Source of the DNA: Tetraselmis striata
Lineage: Eukaryota; Chlorophyta; Chlorodendrophyceae; Chlorodendrales; Chlorodendraceae
Assembly (NCBI GenBank): GCA_006384855.1
Contig: VCJN01003596.1
Span: 124,001-188,000, forward strand
Reading direction: 5' to 3'
Length of the DNA: 64,000 nucleotides
Positions 9,990 to 22,200 of this stretch are shown here, piece by piece. Positions within the stretch are counted from its first letter, which is position 1, and each line of letters starts with the position of its first letter. Position numbers and translations under genes: made by a program. A model generated the notes under the pieces. That model saw only the letters and a list, made by a program, of their open reading frames with translations, was not told where the DNA came from and did not search any database.

Positions 9990-10075
9990 TTCCTTGTCCG
10001 CTCGGCTTAGCGGTCGTCTCTTATGCGAGAGTTCCCGGGTTCGACTCCTCGTCGATGTATTTCGGCAATATCGGC
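9990..10075 (+). repeat. tRNA-derived SINE-like sequence
   Basis: GGCTTAGCGG (10004-10013) resembles a pol III A box, and GGTTCGACTCC (10038-10048) is a perfect B box about 25 bp further on. The arms around the boxes do not fold into a good tRNA: acceptor ends do not pair and the T stem has mismatches. A tRNA-derived SINE head or tRNA relic is therefore more likely than a functional tRNA gene. Confidence 0.4.
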
Positions 10076-10229
10076 CCTCCGTGTCTGGGTTTACCCGGTC
10101 GATGCAAGGGCTTCGGGGTTCGATAATCGGCGTGGCACACTCCGGTACGAGTATTTAGCGCCACTTGTCACCCTAGCGGCTTCTGTCCTGTCTGAGACCC
10201 TCTCAATTAGTCTCTAGGGCAATGCCAAC

Positions 10230-12480
10230 CCTACGACCGCAGTTGGCGCAAGAGGTCAAGTGTTGCGGCGGCTTCGGCCGATGTCCCGGGGGTGTCAAAG
10301 GGAGTTAGAAAGGGACGAGGATTCGCCGGAAAGTGCGCAGGCTTAGTTACACGGGAATGGCGGGGTACTTGCGGCAAAAAGCCGCAAAGAGGGAGGGAGG
10401 GCGGGTTGTGCGGGTAGGAAGCGTTGTCGGGTCGATGTAGTCGTTGATTATTGCAGAATTGCGGGCTCAACCGCCTAGTGGCGGATTCTGTCCAGGGGCA
10501 CGTGTGTTGCGTTTGCGCCGGACGCCGCGCCCTTCCGTAAGGAGTGCGAGGTCCACACGGACTCTTCGGGGAGAGGGGGGGGGGGGGGGGACTCGATTGA
10601 TGCGGCCGACGGCCGCCCGTTTGAGCCAGCCGCCGAGGGTGGAGGCGTTCAACATAAGGGGCGGGGTAGCCCTATCGCCGGGGAGCGCCCAGAATCGGCC
10701 AATTTGCTTGGCGGAGGGGACTGCCCGGAACGTTGTGTCGCAGTACGGGATGCATCGGCGGAGAAGGGATGCATGTCCACGCGGGCACAACGGTGGCATG
10801 TGTTTGGAGTAGGGACTTGAACCCGTCTCGACGCTTGGGACGTCCTCCCTTATTGCGGTTGACGAAGAGGACGATGTTGTGAGTGTCCACGGCCATGTCG
10901 CGGAGTCGGCAGGAGACGCTGGACTCACCACGGGAGTATAACATAGATGTTGAGCACACCGCGGCGCCCTGCTCGCTGAGGATGGTGCCGTAGCCGGGGG
11001 TGGCCAGGGGAAGGGTAGCAAGGTCGTCGAGGATATCGGCGATAACGTCGCATGGAAGGGGGGTGCGCCGCATCTCCTCGCTATAGTCTAGAGCTGACGT
11101 ATTTAAAGCGCGCTCTTCATGTCGCTGGTGGCCGGGCCGGTGGCCGGGGCGTCATCCCGACCGGTGTGACGAAGGAAGGTGTTGATGACCGAGAGGTAGG
11201 GTTGCCGAGACCCGGCGCCGATGGAGCCGCGCTTCGCAATTCATGCGAGGTAGCGGACGCAGGCAGACTCGGTGCAGTCCATGGGCGGGAAGATGCCTTC
11301 CTCGTCGATGCAAAACTCGGCGAACCGGCGAGTCTTGCCTTCGTAGTTGGAGTAGGTGCTGGCCGTGAGCGAGGTAGTCGGCAGGTCGAGCACCCTGGCG
11401 CCCAGTCGCCCGGGCCATAGAGGGCCTCGATGCTGCCTCGCATGAGCTCGCTCCTGGGGGCCTTCGCTTCGGCGTCGGCGTTGAAGTAAGTAGGCGGCTT
11501 CGTTGTGCCGCGGACGCGCCGGAACGCTCCGTACGTTGTTGCCGGGCTTGAGGGTGGTGCTCGCATGGTGGTGACGACAAGACCAAGTGCAGCACGGAGT
11601 TGCTGCCATGACGGCGGGGTACTGTAGGCGCTGACCTCGTAGCAAGCGTCGCGTGAGTACTTGGCTCGTCTAGTTGTCCGCGAGAGCCCGTTGCGCGGGC
11701 GACGGGCAACGAGGGTTAGCGCGGACGGTCGCGCGGGGGGGGGGGGGGGGGTCGCCAAAAAGGGGGAGTAAGTGTGGACTCGTGATATGTGGAAGAATGG
11801 TGTAGAGCCAGAGGGGTTGACCCCGGCGAGGGTAGGGCGGGGAGGGTGACGGCTCGTGCATGAGGGAGAGCGGTGAGGAGGGGTATCCTCGAAACGCAGC
11901 TGCCTAGGGTCCGTCGGCACGGCGGAGCACCCCATCATTCGGCCTTGTCGACCGTGGGAGCCTCAGCTTTCGCCATGCCCTTACCAAAGTCCTTGGTGGC
12001 GTCCTTTGCGAAGGTGGCTCGTGGCGCCACCGCATCCCGCCCCATACGCGCAGTTTTGAGATTTTCGCGGTTGCCGCCGCCGTCCCGGTCGCGGTCGTTT
12101 CGCAGGAAGGCGCCGCCGAAGCGCTGGCGGGCGGTGAGTTTGCGGCGTTCGTGATGTTGGCGTGGCAGACGCGGTCCTTGTAGAGCTCAAGCAGCTCTGG
12201 GAACTCGGGCGGCCCTTGGTTCTCAGTGCGAGGGCGGAGGTAGCGCTCCCGCACGACGTCGAGGGGGAAAAGGTCGCCGTGGTGCATATGCGTATCCCAG
12301 TGCTTGCGGAGGTAGGCCAGGCGGTATCGATGGCCGTCGCCGATGCTTCCATGCTGTGGACGATGGTCTCGAGCCGCTGCCCGAAGGCCAGCGTAATTCC
12401 GTCTGTGACGCATGCCGCCGCGAGTAGCGTACGCAGCTCGACAGCCGAGCCGGGGAAGAATAAAGCCCCGTGGCACGCGG
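10230..12480 (-). mobile_element. Tyrosine-recombinase element, copy 1, degenerate
   Basis: Read on the minus strand, the first part (12480-11900) has a domain shared with copy 2 (RLAYLRKHW, DVVRERYL). It is followed by a core-binding region of a tyrosine recombinase (STYSNYEGKTRRFAEFC, RQPYLSVINTFLRHTG; about 11390-11180). A catalytic part ends in DYIDP near 10440. No reverse transcriptase is seen between or beside these parts. The order matches copy 2, so both are members of one family, either Crypton-like or derived from a DIRS-type element. The copy is broken in several places and looks older than copy 2. Confidence 0.6.
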
Positions 12481-12626
12481 CGTGGTAGTAATAAATATAG
12501 TTACATGAGCTAGCTGCAAAAGGCGTAGTAGTAGCGCTAATCCTTACTCATGATGTAGTCGCTGAAAATGATGTTTACACACATCATGGTTTAGCGAAAG
12601 CGTGGAGGGAAAACGGAGTCAGGGAG

Positions 12627-12822
12627 GGCGCTGCGTGGAACGCAGCGAAAGCTGGAAGATGGCAGGCTCAGCTGTTATGGCTGCTTTTATGTCTACTCGT
12701 GCTGCACCCAAAAAGGGCGCAACGACAGGTGCCTAGTTCCCCTACCACTGAGCAGCACTTGTAGCTGAAAAGCGATTAGGTCAAGGGAGGAAACCCCATA
12801 AACTAGTTTAGATCATTTCAAG
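12627..12822. repeat. Terminal direct repeat, left copy
   Basis: Begins CTGCGTGGAACGCAGCGAAA and ends near AACTAGTTTAGATCA. It matches 15543-15728 with a handful of differences. The start contains a small inverted repeat around CTGCGTGGAACGCAG. No gene is seen. Confidence 0.85.
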
Positions 12823-15542
12823 TTGAGATTGGTTTTGCCAGTCATGAGCGAACGGAGAGAGCGGTGGATTGACGGAGAAGGGGTAGCGCCAGGTCATGAA
12901 GGAGGCACCGGGAAGGCCACCGCTGCGGAGTCCTGTTGGACTTGGAAGTGGCGGAGGGGGGCGATGTGGCCAAAGAAAAACCATGCGCCAGGTGAAGGAA
13001 GAACGTTGGGGTCGATGTAGTCCAGAACGACGTCAGAGTTAGTGGCCCAGCCGCCTTGGTAGCGAATGTGGGACAATGGAACTCCGATGGCGTTGGCGGC
13101 AGACGCTGCTCCCTTGCGAAGGCCGTGCGAGGTTTAGGAAGTGCCGGCGGGAGGGGCAGCACCGACAAGACGGATGGTTGCAGACATCCAGTCCGACATT
13201 GTAGCGGCAGTCCAAGGTTTTGACTGCTCGTTCGGGGTGACCGCCCAGAAGTTTGTTTCAGCCAAGGCAACAGTAACCAGGGGGACAGACTGTATTGTGT
13301 CGATGAAGTGGTGCATGAGACGTGCAACTCGGGGGTGCTCTGCCACCGGAAGGAGAAGTACGCGCAGGTCTTCGTGTCCCCGTCGGCCAGCGCGGCCTTT
13401 CTCGCGGTACACCTGCACGGTAATGTTGTAATCGTCGACATGCACATCCCGCACTCGGCAGGAGACGCCAGTAAGTCCTCTGGCAAAGAACATGAAGTTG
13501 ACAACCGAGGCCACGAGGGCTCGGAAGTCGTGTTGGTACTCTAGGGTGGGAGCAGACACAATCAGCTCGGCCGTTGTGACGAAGCGGTAAGCTACATCAG
13601 CATGCAGAGGAACTCGCAAAGGGGTTGCTTCCAGACGGCGCTGCCGCAGCATCAGCCCACGCCTTGCCGAAGTGAGGTGTAGGCTGTCCTTGGCGATTGG
13701 GTCGAGGTTGTGCAGCTCGAAGAACGTGTTGATTGCAGACAGGTAGGGTTGCAGTGACTTAGCTCCAATGTGCCCTCGCTCACCAATCCAGGCAACGTAC
13801 CGGACGACAGTAGCAGTGGTCGCCTCCAGCGGGCTGATGTTCTCGGCGTCGTGGCAGAACTCCGCGAACTGAGACAGTCTGCTGGCGTAGCTCTTGAGTG
13901 TCTGAGCGGTGAGGGAGCTGGAGAGCAGGTCGAGTGTCCGTTGTCCTAGCTCGTCTGAGCCGAAAGCATCCTGCAGTCGAGATCGCGTTGAAGCAGCCTA
14001 GGGAGCGACAGCTTCGGGCTCGTCAATTACGTAAGTGCGTCGTTTTACCGACAGAGTTCCAGAGGTGCGACTACAATTTGCAACGTACTCGGCAGCAGCG
14101 GTTAGGTTCCCGCCGGTTGGCCGGTAGTTGCTGGACGGGTTTGCAGTAGCACCAATACGGGTTTGCGGGGCTAGGTTCAGGTAGGAGGGCCACACTGCGC
14201 GCCCTTCGCGCTCGTAGCGCCTGTCACGCGCGTAACGTACACGCGCGAAGCTCGGTCGTTGCAAACCAGTTGTGACACGCAGTGTAACAACCGACGGACG
14301 CAGTGATGGAATGGTACGGGAGGCGGTTGGTTGAGCCGCCATGTGCAGGTGTGCGGATGGTTGAGCCGCACTCAGCTGTAGCTGCAAGAAGCGCCGCACC
14401 GAGGAAGGTCTGAATGAAGTCTGTAAGGTAGGGGGGTAAGGTCCGGACACATGGCGCTCATCCCGCCGTTGAGCTGCAAGGGTGCGCTTTGCGGCGGTCA
14501 CCGAAAGGTGGCCTCGCAAAGCTCCAGCAGCTCCGGCGAAAGGCGCCCCACACCGTCACTCGTGCTCACCTTCGCGGCCACGCCCGCGCCCACCGCCAGT
14601 CCTCGTGCACGTCCGCGACCTGCAGCTGCTGCCGCCACCCGTAGCGGTTGCTTTGGCGCTGCTGGCCACAGTCGCCTCGAAGACGCGACGCTCGTAGTCC
14701 CTCATGAGGTCCCCAAAAATCGCGGAACCCAGATGCTCAGAAGCAGGCTGAAAGTGCTGAGCTCGCAGCACGTCCAGAACACCTTGGTCACCGTGCACAC
14801 GCTTGACCTCATTAAGCCTCCGTAGGAAGGCCAAACGAAAGCGAAACGCCTTGTCGATGGCTTCGGCGTGGTTCCGAGCTCTCGCGAGGTAGGGGGTGAA
14901 GTCCTTATTTGCAGCAGGGACGTAAGGCAGCAGCTCGTCAAGAGCCACGAAAAGTGCGGCCATGTGGGCGCCGAAACACGACATCCATAGATACTCCTCC
15001 TGGGCCGGCAGACGCCGATCATCCTGCTTGAGGTACTCGTTCGTTAGGTCGGACGGTGCTCATGGGGAAGAGTCCAGGCACTCGGCTGACCGGTCGAACG
15101 GCCTCGTAACCAGACTCTGCTCTGCAGTAGTTATGGCACCACGAGGTAGTCATCCTCGTCACTCACGGATTTTGCTCCGACACGGCCGCTCTGGGCTAGC
15201 TCTAGCAAGTCGGGGCGCTCTGCGGCTCCCCCGCTGCCTGTCGGCTGTCCCGCGATGCGCTGCCCGGAACCGGAACCATGTGCTCCTTCTCCATCAACAA
15301 CGCGCTCACGAGCCGTCAATTGGGCCATCGCTGTAGCAAGCTCTCGCAGTAATGTAGATTGGGCCTTCACGTCTGCGTGTAGCGACTCGAGCGTCGGCTC
15401 AACGACGGGTTCTTCTCCATCTGGCATGGTAACGCACGGGCGTACGGATGAGAATATCACACACGGGTGGTGAGCCGGGTGTGGTCTTGAACAACCTGGG
15501 ATGACCTTGGTCGCAACAGGTTACGAGACAGTTTTAGCATCG

Positions 15543-15728
15543 CTGCGTGGAACGCAGCGAAAACTGGAAGATGGCAGGCTCAGCTGTTTTGGCTGCTTTT
15601 ATGTCTACTCGTGCTGCACCCAAAAAGGGCGCAACGACAGGTGCCTAGTTCCCGTACCACTGAGCAGCACTTGTAGCTGAAAAGCGGTTTAGTCAAGGGA
15701 GGAAACCCCATAAACTAGTTTAGATCAA
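15543..15728. repeat. Terminal direct repeat, right copy
   Basis: Same sequence and orientation as 12627-12822. It lies upstream (in the minus sense) of the first coding region of the recombinase element. Confidence 0.85.
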
Positions 15729-16098
15729 AATGCGAGTAGTGGCCCAGCCCCAGAGCCCCTCCATAAATAGTACTTTCCGTGCCTTATCTATACGCTTCCC
15801 CTGATGACGTGCGCCCGCTGCTCCTCCCCCAGCGCATGATGCTGGAGCGTTGCGCGGACCGCGATGAAGGTTTCGACTTCATTACGGTGATTCGCCCGCT
15901 GCTTGGAACCATTGCAGCGACCGTGAGAAAGCTGGCAGCGATATGTGCCGCAAGCTCCGGGCTTGATCACCCGTCATCCGACCGCCTGGCCTAACTATTT
16001 GTCCCCACCCCACAGCCGACGATCCCGCGTCTCCCCTCCGGGCTGCAACGATCCTACAACGGAGCACGCCACTCCAACCTAGCGGCCGGTAGCCACCC

Positions 16099-16107
16099 AT
16101 AAATAAA
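16099..16107 (+). promoter_or_regulatory. TATA-like box before the membrane-protein gene
   Basis: ATAAATAAA lies 66 bp before the chosen ATG at 16173, leaving room for a start site and a short leader. A second similar box (ATAAATAG) is at about 15763. Assignment is by position only. Confidence 0.35.
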
Positions 16108-16172
16108 ACCTACTTTACAAGAGTCTCTACCATTCCAAACCCGAAGAGAGCCCAGGGCTACTCGAGCGCACC

Positions 16173-18610
16173 ATGCACGGCGACGCCTTCGACAACCGGC
16201 TGAACGACTGGCGGCCGGAGGGTAGCCCCCCGCCCGGCGACGCCAGCCCTTCGCTGACGGACCGCGCCCCCACTCCGCTGTCGCACCCGCGCTCGCCCGC
16301 CGTCGAGCCGGCGGGCCTGTGGGCGCAGCCCTCGCTGCCCGCGAGCCAGGGCGCCGCGGCGACAGAGACGCTGCTGCTGGCGACCGCGCAGCTCAACGCG
16401 CAGCGGGAGGCGGCACGCGCGGAAGTCGCGCGCCGGGAGGCGGCGGCGGCCACCAGGGGCTGCAGCCCCACGGCCGGCGGCCAACGCGGCGGCAGTCCCG
16501 GCAGCGCGCGCGGCGTGTCGCTGTGGGTGGACGAGGAGGGGCACGTAGGCGCGGGCGAGGGCGGCGATGGGCAGAGCGTGTATCTGCCCTCCGAGTGGGC
16601 GGACTGCGCGGAGAGCACCGTGGTAGAAGAGCTGCTGGACGCGACCGCGTGGACTGTGGAGCCGGAGCTGGTGCACCCCAGCGTGCCGCTGCTGCGGAAC
16701 TTCTACTGGTGCCCCTGGTGAGCAGGCCCTGCCTGAGCGGGAGGCGGCCTGATCCCAACGAAGTGCGTCGGGGATGCGAATATCCGGAACTGCGACGCTG
16801 CGTAGACAAAGCAACGCGAAGAGGTGGTACAACAGAAGGGTCTAGAAACCGATCCGGAGCAGAACTTCGGGCTAGGGCTGATAGCCACCTGAAGGGGGCG
16901 CACGCCGCAAAAGCGAGAGGAGGGGGTTGGGGTTTGGGTTTGTGTGTTTGCGCGGGGGGGGGGGGGGGGTGGTCTATGCCGTGGGTACTGTTAAGGATGG
17001 GTTGGCCTGCTGCGCCTGTCGATGGCGCAGGTGAGCGCAGTGGCCGAAAAGTTCGTGACCTGGGTCGTCCCTGCAGCTGTGCTGTACCCCCCCCCCTCCC
17101 TCTTCACCCCCTGACCCCTGACCCCTGTCGTGGCAGGACCAAGACCTACGTGCCGATAGGCCGCGAGCGGCGCATCCAGCGGTTGTGGTGCTGGCAGACG
17201 TACAACCTGCCCTGGTGGACCGGCTTCCTGTTTATTGTGGGCAGCGTTGGCTTTTTCACAGGCGCAATCGCCGCGTGTTACCGCCACCCTGGGCCCGGTG
17301 CCAAGTGGTACAAGATCTGGGGCGAGCTGATGCCCTACCTGGGCGGCGGCCTCTGCTTTGTGGCTGGCGCTGTCACGCTCACGCTGCAGAGCTACCAGTG
17401 CGTGGATTGGGACACGCATCGCGACGTGCCGGGGTACGAGAAGCTTCTGAACGAGGCGGAGGCCGAGGCGCACCGGTTGCAGCCCGGCATGCAGCTGCCC
17501 ACCGCCACCGAGGCGCCGGCACGCAGCTTCCTGGGTGTCTGGGAGGTGCGACAACCCCCCCTCCCTCCTCATACTGCACGGCTTGTCATAAAGCCTTTGC
17601 TGCCAATCAGGCCTCCGGGGCTTTCCCCTGCTGCATATGGCGGCCCATCCGAGCTCGCCCCGGTCGCCAACACCCATCACCCTCCCAGTGGCATGGGCAC
17701 CTGGGTAGCTGCTTAAGAGTAGCAACGATAGTCCTAGTTGAGCGGCGTGGCTTGTGGAAGGGGGGAGGGTTCACGGTGGAGCTGGGGCTGATTCATTGTC
17801 AAAGCAACAGAATGACTGTGATTCCCAGAGGTTCATACACACCTGCTGGAGTAATGCTGTCAATAATTGGTGTAGAAGCATATCTTTGTTTGTTTCTTTG
17901 TTTTGAAAGTTGTTTGGACATTTCAAGTTGGTTGATCGGCGGGGTCCCCTCCTTCCCCGGTCTTGCGCTGCTGTGCGATGCAGGTGGTGCCCGCACCGGG
18001 CGAGGGGCTACTGGACCAGCCTGTGACGCTGCCGCGGCGCGAGTCAAGCGGGCAGCGCGTGCACCGGCGCGTGGCGGCGGAGGAGGAGTTCCAGCGGCTG
18101 TGGCTGCAGTACGACCCCTGGGCGCGCCGGCAGCACATTGTGGAGCTCGCCGGCTCGTTCATCATCTTCCTCGGCACGCTGTTCTACAAAACCGGCCTCT
18201 TCACCGACCTCTACCTCACGCTGGCGGGCGAGGACGCGCTGCCCCCGCGCGTGTCGTACCACCTGATGACCAGCACGCTGCAGGTCGGCAGCGCTGCTTT
18301 TGTTGTTGGCGGCTACCTGCTCCTGGCATCGTACGAGCAGGCGTGGCTGCCGTGGCGCCTCCTGGCCGTGAATCCAAGGCGTGCCAGCCTGGCCTGGTGG
18401 ATCGTGATGCTCAACATGGCGGGAAGTCTGCTCTTCATGCTGGGCTCCATCCCGCTGCACGTGAAGCCCCCCGCGCCCGGCATCGCCGATACCTTCGTGC
18501 AGAACTTCTTCGGCTGGGCGCTTGGCTCGGCGTGCTTCTTCGTGCAAAGCTGGCTCATGATCATCGAGGTCGCGTGCAGCGAGGACGACGTACTTCCAGA
18601 GATGCTTTAG
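16173..18610 (+). CDS. Six-helix membrane protein, three exons (possible YrhK-like helix pairs)
   Basis: Exons are 16173-16717, 17137-17545 and 17984-18610, giving 526 residues. Intron 1 (GTGAGC...GGCAG, phase 2) splits a Trp codon; intron 2 (GTGCGA...TGCAG, phase 0) follows Glu318. Both keep the frame exactly. Residues 1-180 are Ala/Arg/Gly-rich and probably disordered. Membrane segments lie at about 208-231, 249-272, 369-390, 414-433, 455-476 and 490-513, as three pairs. Within the pairs, WW or W followed by a G-S/G-A-x-x-F pattern recurs (PWWTGFLFIVGSVGF, AWWIVMLNMAGSLLF). That resembles the two-helix YrhK family, but I am not sure of it. No catalytic residue or signal peptide is visible. 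The ATG is the first in frame after a TATA-like box. The TAG at 18608-18610 is followed by poly-C. This is the best-preserved multi-exon gene in the window. Function and membrane location within the cell are unknown. Confidence 0.8.
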
Positions 18611-19275
18611 ACCCCCTCCACCCCCCCCCCCCCCCTTCCACTTCGCTCCACACCGCATGGGAGGAATCCCCCTCACCCCCACCACCACCAACCCGTCTTC
18701 CGTCGCGGGATCATCTTCTTCGCCCGCTCCAAAATGAAGGCACGCAGCATTGACAGGATTGCAGGCTTGAGATACTCATATATGGCAAGTCCATCACCGC
18801 CTGTAAATGCCAACCACCCGCCTGCCCCGCACCGCTGCTGTCTACTGACAGATTTTCGGATGCCCCCAGGCAACATGGTGCCCCATGTTTTATCTGAGCA
18901 GCACGGTGTCTTGACATGTGCCTGCGCGCCCTGTGTCGTGCGCTTGATATCATAAGCTGTACTGCTTATAGACAACACACGTATAAGCAGTGCATCTATT
19001 GCGGCGTACTTTGTTGAAGAGTTGCGCCGAAATCAATGTCATTATCACATCATCACTTCTTCCGGAAGTTACACCGATGCAGCTGATTCCAGAAGAGCTG
19101 GCATGTGTCCCAATTTGGAGAAGAGTACTACTGATCCTGTTCATACTCTCAGACATCTGGGTTCCATCGTGGGTGCTGCAACTGCACTAAGCTCCCTCAA
19201 CATTTTGCATTTAGGTATGATACTGGTGAATCACCTATGTAGGATGCCGTAAATCGTTATCTAGTCGTAGATCCA
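18611..19275. other. No gene recognised; 3' flank of the membrane-protein gene and left border of the Ty3 element
   Basis: A poly-C run (18626-18636) is followed by unremarkable sequence. I see no long terminal repeat matching the candidate 3' LTR at 24943, and no clear primer-binding site before the gag start. The left end of the retroelement therefore remains undefined. Confidence 0.45.
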
Positions 19276-22200
19276 ATGGCGACTGACATGAGCAAGATAA
19301 TGATTACTGATGTACCATGGTACGAGACTCCTGATGCTCAACTGACTGAGTCTCAGCGAAAGTCAGCTCAAGCTCAGCCTAAGCAGAATGGTGAAGATGT
19401 TCTTAAGCTAGACGTATGGCTTACTGGACTGCCGGAGCAGCTTGGTACCGTGGGACTGAAGTCGACGACTACTGCCGGACTTGCATATGCATTGCAAACT
19501 CTGAGTGGAAACTTTCAACGTTGGTGGCAGGGATTCGACTTAAAGTCGTCTTCGCTTCGCCCGACTAACGTTGATGAGTTTGTCAAGGCAGTTAGAGAAT
19601 CATCATTAATGCATGATATAGTTCATGATGCATGCATTGAGTTTGATGGCATCAAACAGGTGTCGGCTGGCCCTCATGACTCTCCAATGGATTATCGAGA
19701 GTTTGTGCAGGCCTTCAATGACATCCTGGCAAGGACAAGGCTAACCTTCCCTGATGAGATCATAGTCCTGAAGTTTGCATCTGCACTGAGTCACACTAAA
19801 CTTAAGGAGATGGCTCATAAGTTTGTGACTGAACAGAAGCGTGCAGGACATGCATTGACCCTCAATGAGCTACAACAATATGCAACGGCAATGGTTGGTA
19901 GTAACAAGCCACTGGGTAATGCGGCTAAGCCAATAGTAAATGGACATCCTGCTGGTAATAGCAATGGTGGACAGGACTCCAAGAAGAGACCCAAGGTCAT
20001 CAACATGAATAAGCGTAATCATGGAGATGATGCTTCCCCAGGCGCAAGTAATGGACGCCGCAACACCAATGCCAAACGACAGAAGTCTGGCGACAAGAAG
20101 ATGAAGAGTAAGACCTCTATGGCACCTGACAGAAAGATTATAGATTATCTTAACCATGTCAAGCTGCATGAGCCAGAGAAGTATGCTAAGCACAGGGCTG
20201 CCAAAACATGCTTTAAATGTGGTGAGGCTCACCTTCTGAGAGACTGCCCTAAGATGAAATAGGGGTGCCCGTATTCTACTGATGACAACTCAGTGGATAG
20301 GGATGTAAATGATGTTTGTGTTGCATCATGCTGTCCAGTAACTGTCGAGTCGCATGATTGCGAAGTTACTGCTGCCGATATGTCATTGGCACCTGAGGTA
20401 TCTGCATTATTGTCTAATGCACGTCTGGATGACGATATACCAATGACGAGTACATATTTGAGTGACGATGTCGTAATCTCTGACTGTAGTAACGACTATG
20501 TTGAGTCGCCTACTGATGAGTGTACACGAGTCCTGTACGACTTTGCCAGTAGCCCATGTAACGGGTGCTCGGAAAGTTTCGACTCATCGTCGCGTAAAGG
20601 CTCTAAGGCGTCGTATGCCTAGAAAGACTGCAGTCAGTGCCGAGTGGCGACTGGTCGATAGAGTCTTCGATCCCTTACATGATGTGTTCCAGCTTACGCT
20701 GGAGGGGTGTGCGGATAATGAGGGTCTGAATACCCATCGAAACTTGCCGTTCTGTTCAGAACAAAATTCGATATTATCGCGCGACTTGTCAAATGAACGT
20801 GTGTTCATACACCTTCCATGGCATATGACTGAGTCTATTGCGAGGCATTTTGAGCAATGCCGTAATAGAGCTAAAGAACATACTGTAGGAGTGTTTGTAT
20901 TGCCTGCATTTGATAAATTCAGTGCTTTGACAAAGCATTGGAAACTATTGCAGCAATACCCGGCAAAGACACCTTTGTTCACCAGGTGGTCTGATAAAAA
21001 TGCCACGGTCCAGGAAAATGTAAGACCGCCAAAGTATGGGGTTAACATTTGGTTAGTTGATGCTAACTGTGCTTTTCCTGATGACTTTGTACCTAAAACT
21101 GTCACAAGTCCAAATGTGAGTTTTTAACGTGGACTCTGCAAAAGTTGCAGATTCTAGCGTTGGTATTGGTGAACGTGCATCTGAGTTTATAAATGAGTGT
21201 GATGCTGTCAATGTGACTGATCCATCATTTTGGAGTAAGCAAAGGCAAAGTTTGCCTCAGATTGCTTCTTTGACTCGTTGGGATGACCCCAGGCCATTGT
21301 TGAAAGTTAATGTGACTATTAACGATGACGCCGTTGTGGATGCACTGGTTGATAATGCGGCATCTTTAGATTTTAAATCTGAGGACTTTGTGCGCAGAAA
21401 CAACTTGCAGATACAAAAGTTCAAAGCCAGAACACCTGTCCGTTTGGCTAATGGTCAACGTGTCTCATGTTGCCATACAACTGTTGTGTCTCTGTCTGTT
21501 GGAGGACATGTATTTGAGAATCGAGTATTTTATATACTGCGTGAGCTCAAAGTCTCCGACATTGTATTGGGCTTAACATGGCTTGATGAAGCGCAAGTTA
21601 CCATTAAGTATGGTACGGAACGTATCATGACTCTAATGGATGGAACCCATGTACCTGTTGTACTAGTGGGTCGTACTCCTGCATGTAGCATGATTACTTC
21701 CACTAGGGTACAAAAGTTGATGCGCAAAACTGCTCGTGCGTCTAAGCATAATTCTTTGGCTGAATTCTATGTCGTTGAAATGTCGGTTATAAAGGATGAT
21801 CCTGACCTGCATTTAGACAATGCTATGACACCAGAGCAAAAGGATGCTATTCGTCATTTGTTGTATGACGAGTTTCCTGAAATTTTGCGTCCAGTCAACA
21901 GGCCGCATGTTCATCGGCCATGGGATCACATGATTGAGTTAACTGGCAGGATAAAACGCCAAAGACTTAATCGTTTGTCTCCCGCTGAACGTGCTGAATT
22001 GGATCGCCAACTCAAAGATGCGATTGCCGCTGGACTTGTTCGTCCTAGTCAATCTGAGTTTGGTTCGCCTAGTCTTTTTGTTAAGAAGGCAGATGGATCC
22101 CTTCGGTTGTGTGTCGATTTTCGTGGGCTGAACGAGGTCACTCGAAAGGATATGTATCCTTTGCCGCGAATTGATGAAACGTTGGATTCTCTCCGCAATG

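Larger units (their letters stand above)
12627..15728 (-). mobile_element. Tyrosine-recombinase element, copy 2, with ~190-bp terminal direct repeats
   Basis: Direct repeats at 12627-12822 and 15543-15728 bracket two coding regions on the minus strand. The first (15460-14480) encodes an acidic start, a coiled region and the shared domain with RFRLAFLRRLNEVKRVHG. The second (14010-12842) is a tyrosine recombinase. Its core-binding part has SYASRLSQFAEFCHD and LQPYLSAINTFF. Its catalytic part has the Arg box in ARGLTGVSCRVRDV, HGLRKGAASAANAIG (H-x-x-R), IRYQGGW and the Tyr in LDYIDPN. No reverse transcriptase or RNase H lies between the repeats. Cryptons also lack RT, while Ngaro/PAT-type elements have split direct repeats but carry RT. 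The copy is broken in a few places. The flanking repeats differ at a few positions, suggesting moderate age. Confidence 0.65.

Noticed and set aside
9990-10075. Functional tRNA gene
   Set aside because: A- and B-box-like sequences are present, but acceptor ends do not pair and the T stem has mismatches; listed as SINE-like instead.
16319-17716. A single 465-codon protein across the first intron
   Set aside because: This frame includes intron sequence and poly-G. The spliced model joins the membrane segments with exact phase at both introns.
18611-19275. A 5' LTR for the Ty3 element
   Set aside because: No stretch matches the sequence after the polypurine tract at 24943, and no primer-binding site is evident.
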